From Euborellia annulipes (taxonomy: Eukaryota > Arthropoda > Insecta > Dermaptera > Anisolabididae), in assembly GCA_023213315.1 (NCBI GenBank), contig JAKCPI010009475.1, positions 1 through 64,000 on the forward strand: DNA of 64,000 nt. Reading direction: 5' to 3'. The notes under the pieces were generated by a model. That model was not told where the DNA came from and made no database searches. It saw only the letters and a list, made by a program, of their open reading frames with translations. Shown piece by piece: positions 56,992 to 64,000 of this stretch. Position numbers and translations under genes: made by a program. Position 1 is the stretch's first letter. Every line of letters begins with the position of its first letter.

Positions 56992-57025
56992 ACTGAGTGA
57001 ATCCCAAGTTTATACAATATTTATA
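56992..57025 (-). promoter_or_regulatory. Core promoter of alpha-glucosidase B: TATA box and TCAGT initiator
   Basis: TATAAATA (57025-57018 on the minus strand) lies 31 bases upstream of the A of TCAGT (56996-56992). This is the canonical arthropod TATA-to-initiator spacing. It predicts a 5' UTR of about 30 bases before the ATG at 56964. Confidence 0.75.
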
Positions 57026-57316
57026 CTCAATGATTAATCGATAAAATCTTTTTTTTAACGAGATAAAAAATATTAAGATTATATCAGCACTTATAATCAA
57101 TCTGCAAGTTGGTGTCCTCTCATATATATTTTTATTTAATATTATGAAATTTAAAAAAAACGACCTTATAGAGGTCTTCAGCCTATCTTAAGTATTATAC
57201 GATAAATAATTTATTTAAAAATAAGGATATCAAATTTTTTTTTTATACAAAAATAATATTAGTAAAAAAAATTTAGAACTTGTAATTTTTTTAAACTTTT
57301 ACCTGTTATTCATAAT

Positions 57317-57597
57317 CAGTGGCGTCATTTGGGGCGAGAGGGGCAGAGGGGGGGGGGCATTTGCCCCCCCCCCCCAAGGGCTCTGATTTTTATAAAATTT
57401 TATATTATTCTAAATAAAATACTCCAAAATACATCTACGAGTATACAAATTGTACAAAATTAAACAATTAATTAAATTAAAAATGTTTTGGCCAAATTTG
57501 AGTACCCGTTTGTAAGTAAATCTTAAGAAAAAAAAATGTTTGCCCCCCCAAGAAAAAAATTTGCCCCCCCTAAGAAAAAGTTGAAATGACGCCACTG
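57317..57597. mobile_element. hAT-type MITE, complete, with 8-bp target duplication
   Basis: CAGTGGCGTCATTTGGGGCG and inverse AAGTTGAAATGACGCCACTG are flanked by TTCATAAT at 57309-57316 and 57598-57605. It is the type copy for the elements near 8188 and lies about 300 bp upstream of the gene B TATA box. Confidence 0.92.
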
Positions 57598-57605
57598 TTC
57601 ATAAT

Positions 57606-58020
57606 CAAGTAGATCAAACCGAACGGAACTGAAAAGTGAATCTACTTCTAAACGGTTCTATATCCTTATTCAAAAGAAGAATTTTGGCTGTAGATATGGA
57701 ATTGTTGGAGTCAAGAGAAACCCAGCCAAGGAAAGGATGGGTAACTAGAATATATTGAACTATGAGTCATTTGCCCTAGTCACCTTAAAACGTTTTGTAA
57801 AAAGGAGCACCAAATCCATCCAACCAAGCAAGATCCCTTTTAATCAAAAAAATTGTTAGCGACCCATTCCTTCTTCCTTTTCCCAACTTAAAATAATATA
57901 AAAATAAAGTCAACAAAGAAGGCATAACTAATTTAATTGACCGCTCTTACGACCTCACAAATTCAGTATTTGCTTCTTATATATATAAATCTATTCATAG
58001 ATTTGTAACCAAATATGCCC
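57606..58020. other. Intergenic stretch
   Basis: Nothing recognisable. No frame of convincing composition and no repeat copies noticed. Confidence 0.35.
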
Positions 58021-58021
58021 T

Positions 58022-58190
58022 CGGGTCTTGGTGTTGTGGTTAGCATGCTGGGCATTTGTACCAAGGGTCAAGGGTTGGCATTCCGTCTCAAGCAACAAAA
58101 TTTATTTCAATTCAATTGGATTCCAATCAATTAAATAAATAGGGACGGGGTCTAAATGGTCTCAGATGCCGAAAATGACCTTAAACGAAA
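58022..58190 (+). repeat. tRNA-derived SINE
   Basis: The head CTCGGGTCTTGGTGTTGTGG with TTAGCATGCTGGGC is tRNA-like (A box TTGGTGTTGTGG). The body has TTGGATTCCAATCAATTAAA, GGGACGGGGTCTAAATGGTC and the tail GATGCCGAAAATGACC. The same tail appears at 18906-18950. Confidence 0.6.
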
Positions 58191-58324
58191 AAAAAAACAA
58201 ATTTATCTTACCCAACGTTTCGGTGATTATACGGGATCTATTAGTGAGGAAAAGGGGGTCATTATTTCTAAACATCGTAAATACAATATGGATATAATCG
58301 GGTGTTTGACCCAATGCCAATTAT

Positions 58325-58405
58325 CGGACTGCCTGGGATCCGAACCCGAGGGGGTCGGTCCTTGGTATAGGTCAGTACGCTATCCACTACGCCAAGCCCG
58401 AGGAC
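58325..58405 (-). repeat. tRNA-like SINE head, reverse
   Basis: The minus strand reads CCTCGGGCTTGGCGTAGTGG and ATAGCGTACTGACCTATACC, then GGGTTCGGATCCCAGGCAGT. A and B boxes are both present (TGGCGTAGTGG and GGTTCGGATCC). Facing the SINE at 58022, it may form a head-to-tail inverted composite. Confidence 0.6.
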
Positions 58406-58769
58406 AGTTTTTTTTATTAATTAGGCCTAATTAATATTAAAATAAGCAAGTCACTTTTTTATAAAAGTCCATAAAAGGAGATGGTTAGTTCAATCTATTA
58501 TTTAATTACTATTATAGGGGGAGATCTCTGACGTCTTTTTTTATCTTTACCAATTCATGATATAAAGATTCTTTATCTTTTGCATAACAATAATTAATAT
58601 AAATAATAAATAAATAAATGTTATTAAAGTAATAAGATAAAATAAAAGTGATAGTTTTTTCATGAATTATTAATTAGAAAAATTGATCTTTATCTTTCAC
58701 CTTTAATACTATTATAGTAAATTTCACAATTGCAATCACTTACAGGTGATCTGTTCAAAGATTCGATAT

Positions 58770-59250
58770 TTGAAAAGCGGTTCTAATTTTGAATTACCTA
58801 GATTTTTTAAGGCGTTACCAGTAGTGTAACTAGCTGGGGGCGAAGGGGGGGGGGGGCGCTAGCCCTTTGGACACCCCTAATACAATTTTTTCCATCCCTG
58901 AATGCAAAAAACACATTATTATTCTATTGTTCTTTGGCTTTCCATAAATCACTCATTTGTGAAAATGTATCTTAACTATTAAAGGCAGCCGAAGTGTTTG
59001 TTTTTTTTTTTTTTACCAGACTTCGATAACTGTATTGTTTATAATTTCGTTAATTATTAATCAAGAAATGAATAATTTTCGGAAAGCTAAAGATCTATAG
59101 GATATCATAAATATATGGTTTTTGCATTTAGGGATGGAAACAATTGTATTAGTGTACAGAATTTTAAAAAATTAAGATTTTTCTTAACTTATAGCCGTGT
59201 TTTGCACCACTAAATCACCTCCAATTGGCCTGAAACGTTATATTTCTAAT
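58770..59250. repeat. Partial copy of the 120-1478 fold-back repeat
   Basis: AATTTTGAATTACCTAGATT with TTTTAAGGCGTTACC, GGACACCCCTAATACAATTT, TGGCTTTCCATAAATCA and GCCGTGTTTTGCACCACTAA with ATCACCTCCAATTGG match the first element in both arms. A G-run MITE fragment (GTAACTAGCTGGGGGCGAAG) sits at about 58815-58865. Confidence 0.55.
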
Positions 59251-59317
59251 GGGGAATAATCAACTAGCTGTTTATCGCCCCACCTGACGTCCTTTATTTA
59301 ATTAAACGTGTATATTC

Positions 59318-59390
59318 ATCAAAATCTCGACATCGAATTTTTAACATGATCGCAATACTTTATATATTTCATATATAGGTAAGAGAAAGA
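59318..59390 (-). repeat. Fragment of dispersed repeat R
   Basis: CATCAAAATCTCGACATCGA, TTTTTAACATGATCGCAATA and TATAGGTAAGAGAAAG match the end of copy 3 (47870-47970). From 59391 to 59740 only AT-rich sequence with a short tandem duplication (GGAACACAAGTATATCTCT, 59509-59557) is seen. Confidence 0.55.
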
Positions 59391-59744
59391 AAAAATTTCT
59401 TGAAGGGTAATTTAAATAAATTATATTGCTTTGGACAGGAATGTGTAAGTGACAGGAGAGGTTTACAATATTGAAAAAAAAAATAATGCTTCATAAAGAA
59501 TGGAAAAGGAACACAAGTATATCTCTAAACAAAAAAAGGAACACAAGTATATCTCTTAAAAATCTATTGATAGAAAAACAGCACCAAATATAAGTGAATT
59601 TGTATGAGACTTTCGGAACTACACTCATTATCCTTACTTTAATAGAGGAGAATGTTATTTTACTTAGATAATTTGACTTGGTTCATATCGAGATCAACAT
59701 TTATGAGGGATAAACAAAATGCAATTTTAAAAAACATTCACACT

Positions 59745-59968
59745 TTTTTCTCATTCACACTCACAAATACACATTCACAGTCTTTTCGGCAACTTAGGCC
59801 ATATAAGTCTTTACGATAACCGTTATATATCTATTGGGGAGTTCAAGGCATTTCTATTTAAGCCATTTAGTATCCAAATGGCTTAAATAAAATCATCGGA
59901 CTGCCTGGGGTCCGAACCCGCGACGTTTGCTATAGGAGGTAGGCATGCTACTACTACACCAAGCCCGG
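59745..59968 (-). repeat. tRNA-derived SINE, reverse orientation
   Basis: The same order as 17405-17658: the minus strand reads GGGCTTGGTGTAGTAGTAGC, GTCGCGGGTTCGGACCCCAG, GCAGTCCGATGATTTTATTT, a palindromic spacer and ATGGCCTAAGTTGCCGAAAA, with a GTGTGAATG tail. Confidence 0.65.
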
Positions 59969-60325
59969 GGGCCAATTTTGCTAATTTAAAAATATTCATA
60001 TTTAAAAGAAATTTTGCTATAAGTGAGAAGTAAATATACCAAGGGGAAACATATGAACACATGAAAAATTATTATATACACCTGGAAAAAATGTAAATTT
60101 TATTGGTTATTGGTTTTGATTTCACTTACCTTAAGTTCATCTTTTTATAAATTTCTGATTTCAAATACATAATTTAACTCGAGATGTATTGTATAATTTG
60201 ATAATAGATTATGACAGTAATTTAATTAGAATCAAATTGAAAAATTGTAAAAAAAATTTACGAGAAAAATAAAGAAAAATGGTGAGCAAAGTTGATGGAA
60301 TTGCCGCGGAGAAGGAGATCTGAAG

Positions 60326-61739
60326 TAGACATGGGTGATACTGTATCAATCTGATATTTTGTATCAGGTAGGAAAAAGTAACAGGTACACATAATGGGTA
60401 CGAGCAAAAAATATCAGGTATTTAAATACCAAAGTAAAAATCAGATAACTTATTTATTAAAAAAAAAATATATATTTTTTCATTTCTGCTCTCTTTCTTA
60501 AAGTGAATAAAAGAGAAATAATATATTAGTAATAATTAGATTTGTATTTAATTATTATAGGGCCTAGTGAGAAAAGTAGAGTCAAAAATGTAAAAATGAT
60601 TCGGAATGACGTTCGAAAAGCGCGCCAGAGCTAGCGAAATTGCCCTGTCAGGAGAGAAGAGACGGGGCGGGGCGGGGCGTCGCGAGTTGAGGGTCGCAAG
60701 AGAGAAGGAAAGAGAGAACAGGAGATACGAAAACTGTATCGGGTAAAGACGCTCTAAAGTGAAAAGCAAGTATTTGATCAATGCGCATGCGCGAGATATC
60801 AGATACGAGTGAGAAAGGAATACGCGTCCTGTTCAGGTCCAGTCGAGTATGCCCGAGTTGTTGATACTCAAATAACAGATACAAAAAGTATATGTTATTT
60901 GCTCGGTATTCGTTTCTCACTCGAACCTGATATCTCGCTCGCGCTTGCGCATTGATCAAATACTTTCTTTTCACTTTAGAGCGTCTTTTCTTTACCCGAT
61001 ACAGTTTTCGTATCTCCTGTTCTCTCATTCCTTCTCTCTTGCGACCCTCAACTCGCGACGCCCCGCCCCGTCTCTTCTCTCCTGACAGGGCAATTTCGCT
61101 AGCTCTGGCGCGCTTTTCGAACGTCATTCCGAATCATTTTTACATTTTTGACTCTACTTTTCTCACTAGGCCCTATAATAATTAAATACAAATCTAATTA
61201 TTACTTATACATTATTTCTCTTTTATTCACTTTAAGAAAGAGAGCAGAAATGAAAAAAATATATTTTTTTTTAAATAAATAAGTTATCTGATTTTTACTT
61301 TGAAACTATTTTTTTTTTTTATATATAAAAACATTAATTAAGAAAATAAAAATATATGTAACTGTGAAATGAAATACATAATGAATAGAATTAAATTAAA
61401 TTTCGTTCGCCGGCACAGAAATTTGTTAATTATTTTTCTAATGCAGTATATAAATTGACATTTTAAATTTGGAGACATTAAAATGTCAGTTCACTCAGTT
61501 TGGAAAACTCTTTAGTAATGAATAATTATGAGTTTGTTCTCAACACAAGAATAAATAGGGTAGAAAACATTTGAAAAAATGTTAGACACGTTGTCATTGA
61601 CTTGAATTAATGTAAAGTTAGCGTTGCTGGGTGAAATTTGTTTCGGGTACAAAAGTATCAGGTAAAAATATCGGGTCAGAACAAGTACCTGTAACAGCTG
61701 GTACCTGGTACAGCAAAATCGAGTAATGACCCATGTCTA
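60326..61739. mobile_element. Large palindromic hAT-type element with 8-bp target duplication
   Basis: The ends TAGACATGGGTGATACTG and (inverse) TAGACATGGGTCATTACTCG are flanked by ATCTGAAG at 60318-60325 and 61740-61747. Two arms of about 400 bp (60430-60835 and 60880-61300) are inverse and nearly identical, including a GC-rich core (GAGACGGGGCGGGGCGGGGC and inverse GCCCCGCCCCGTCTCTTCTC). The right arm has about 330 extra bases (61310-61640). No transposase is encoded; frames across it are by-products of the palindrome. Confidence 0.85.
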
Positions 61740-61934
61740 ATCTGAAGGAGATGATTGCAAAAGGCGGTTTTGTCAGGGCGATGTTGCCAAATATCTCTAT
61801 ATAATAAAAATATTAATTTCTATATTATATTCAATATATTAATATATTTCTATTAGAGTTAATTAAAATTAATAAATTAAAAGGAAACATATATTTTTTT
61901 AAATAAATTTAAAAGCATTATTTAAATAGTTTTA

Positions 61935-63444
61935 GGCCTCGGGTACGATACGAGCGGTGAGCGGCAGAGCGGTGAGCGGCAAAGCGGTGAGCGGCAAAGC
62001 GGCAGGGCGGCAGAGCGGCAGGGGGGTGTATGATATAAGCGGCAAATTGAATCAGCGAGCGCAATATTCAAATATAAGTGAAAATTCGAGTCGGCTAGAA
62101 GCCCTTTTATCTATTCCTATATCTTATTTCAATTAAGCATACAATTATTTAAATTTTAAAATCACAAGTATTATATTAATTTTTTTTTTATAATTAATTT
62201 TAAGTGAAAATTTATCAAATTTTTTTTTGTATTAGATTTTCTGTCAAATTTATTAAGTCTCAAATTATTAAAATAAAATTCAATTCTATTTCAAAATATT
62301 TGACACTTTATTATCATTTATCATGCAATGAATGAATTTAACAAACAAAAAGAAATTAAATATCATGTTTAGAGGGGCCCAGGAAATTCTTTGTATGTGG
62401 TAGGTCCTTTCTTATCGAGTTGTAGTAATAAAAATTAAATTTCAATTTCCAGAGCATTTTAATTTAACTGACAATTCGGCATTTGTTGCAGGTTCTTACT
62501 AAAACAATATTTTCAAGAACAAATTATTTCATTTAAGAATTCTTGCTATTGTTAACACATAAATAATTTGATCTTTAATTAATTGAAGGAAATTGGATGT
62601 CACAGCGACTCTTGATGAAGGTGTGTTAATATATATATATATAAACACAAAATTATTTTTTAATTTATATATTTATTAGCACTTAACACACAATATATAT
62701 ATTAAAAAAATATTTTGTATTTAGTTATATATATATCAACACTCACTTTCATCAAGAGTCGCTGTGACATCCTGTTTTCTTCAATTAATTTAAGAACAAA
62801 TTATTTTCGTGTTAATTCATATACATTGCCTTCTCATTATAAATGGGTTGATTTTGTCGAATTCCATCTTCACATCGTTATCATAAGATTATTTAGTAAT
62901 ATTAATGTCATCAAGCACCACACAAGGATAAATCATAAATAATCTTTGCAATTTGTGCTATATTTTGACTTCTTTCCTTAAAAAAATATAATAATTTTTT
63001 TTTTATGCTTTAAATAATTTGTTTTATTAATTAAATATACATACCGCCTTTCTTATTGGTTTAATTCTTGGATTAATAATATATTTACCAACATATTATT
63101 CCATATTTCCTTTATGAATTTGTCTGATAGATCAAATGTGTGTGAAATTTATTGCTTCCATATCGAACTGTCAAAGTAAAAGTAACCTCACTTTTTGGTT
63201 AAAGACGGCCATTTTCATGAGCGGCGGCTGGGCGGTGAGCGAAATTTAATGTCGGGGACGAGCGGCGAGCGGCGAGCGGTGAGCGTCAAAAGTTGCCGCT
63301 CTGCCGCTCAGGCTTATCCTAGCCAGCAGCCACCCAAATACATTGAAACCAATACGTACAAAAAAGTTGAGCGAATTCGCTCTGCCGCTCTGCCGCTCTG
63401 ACGCTGCCGCTCTGCCGCTCACCGCTCGTATCGTACCCGAGGCC
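61935..63444. mobile_element. PIF/Harbinger-type non-autonomous element with GAGCGGCA arrays
   Basis: The left end GGCCTCGGGTACGATACGAG with CGGTGAGCGGCAGAGCGG and the right end, its exact inverse, are flanked by TTA at 61932-61934 and 63445-63447. Many GAGCGG(T/C)(G/A) repeats are clustered at both ends (61960-62035 and 63215-63430). The middle is AT-rich and holds a further palindrome. No transposase is seen. Confidence 0.8.
62575..62800. repeat. Palindrome nested in the Harbinger-type element
   Basis: TTAATTAATTGAAGGAAATT with GGATGTCACAGCGACTCTTG is mirrored by CATCAAGAGTCGCTGTGACA with TCCTGTTTTCTTCAATTAAT. The centre is TA-rich. It may be a separate MITE. Confidence 0.6.
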
Positions 63445-63447
63445 TTA

Positions 63448-64000
63448 CAGGGATTATTTTTTATCGCCCAAGGTTACTACCATCGTCGTGACGTAATCAG
63501 TCACTTCCAGGTTCGATCCTGTTCCAATTAAAATAAATATGAAATGGCTTCCTGATTTGATTTCAACGTTGAATAATGTGAATTAAAGTTCTTTGTTTTA
63601 ATTTTTCTTTGACTTAATTAATACAATAAATCTTCAATGCTATTTATTATAAAATTCTGATGAAATTTATAAAAAGCTGGAATTTTTTAGGTAAGTGAAA
63701 AGATTTTTTATCAAAAAATAATATTCTCCATCTTTATAAAACATTTCCATTTTATCCTATTGGTCTTTAGATCAAATTCTTTTTCAAAAGTAAGAAATAG
63801 CTATATATTTTATATTCATTTATTCATTATTTACGTCAAGTAGTAATTATTTAAAAAAAAAAATGGTCTAGTATATAATCACGCTAAAGTGAACGGTTGG
63901 GAAAATATTTGGGGGTAAAATTTGTAATTCATATAATGGTTGTCATGGTAACAAGATATAAATATTTCTCTATCTCAGTGTCTCCTTTCATATGAATTAT
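63448..64000. other. Window end: AT-rich, repeat traces
   Basis: A B-box-like GGTTCGATCCTG at 63512-63523 suggests a SINE trace. GGTTGTCATGGTAACAAGAT at about 63937 matches the repeat R block near 42923. No gene is seen. Confidence 0.35.

Noticed and set aside
60548..61185. Open frames of up to 159 codons on both strands
   Set aside because: They lie wholly within the arms of the hAT-type palindrome, mirror each other on opposite strands, and have no domain-like content.
61960..63430. GAGCGGCA tandem motifs as a possible CRISPR-like array
   Set aside because: The units are short, spaced irregularly, lie in inverted orientation at the ends of a transposon, and the DNA is animal.

Overview
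The window is AT-rich eukaryotic nuclear DNA, almost certainly from an animal and probably from an arthropod. The evidence is multi-exon genes with GT-AG introns, recognisable metazoan proteins, and a core promoter with a TATA box 31 bases upstream of a TCAGT initiator (the arthropod consensus). The transposon mix is Tc1/mariner, hAT, PIF/Harbinger and Helitron-like elements, an RTE-like LINE and tRNA-derived SINEs. I cannot name the species. Four host protein-coding genes are present, all on the minus strand.

Layout. 1-6900 is repeat-rich and without genes: a fold-back repeat, a palindromic Tc1 relic and two stem-loop palindromes. 6961-7812 is an intronless phosducin-like (PDCL) gene. 7813-13748 is repeats, including a mariner relic. 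13749-25426 is a six-exon SRSF7-type SR splicing factor (RRM, CCHC zinc knuckle, RS tail; 231 aa) with large introns full of MITEs. 28307-45761 and 49780-56964 are two tandem GH31 alpha-glucosidases of the trefoil-containing acid/maltase type. I reconstructed both exon by exon: each has 17 coding exons, the same intron positions and phases, and exactly 910 codons plus stop. The upstream copy (B, 49780-56964) is compact. The downstream copy (A, 28307-45761) is swollen by insertions, including a complete LINE in intron 3. 57000-64000 is again transposon-derived, with a 1.4-kb hAT palindrome and a 1.5-kb PIF/Harbinger-type element.

The strongest points beyond annotation are these. (1) The LINE at 37634-41960 is full length, has 12-bp target-site duplications and two open frames that lie in the same frame, separated by one TAA, with no ATG before the endonuclease domain. 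(2) The GH31 pair shares a rare Asp in place of the Glu that normally follows the nucleophile motif, and shares a mariner-type MITE in intron 10. (3) Inverted repeats flank RS-domain exons 4 and 5 of the SR gene. (4) Five palindromes carry a hammerhead-like CTGANGA...GAAACGT core. Many element boundaries were fixed by finding target-site duplications directly in the sequence.

All coordinates come from reading the sequence by eye. No database search, alignment program or RNA evidence was available.
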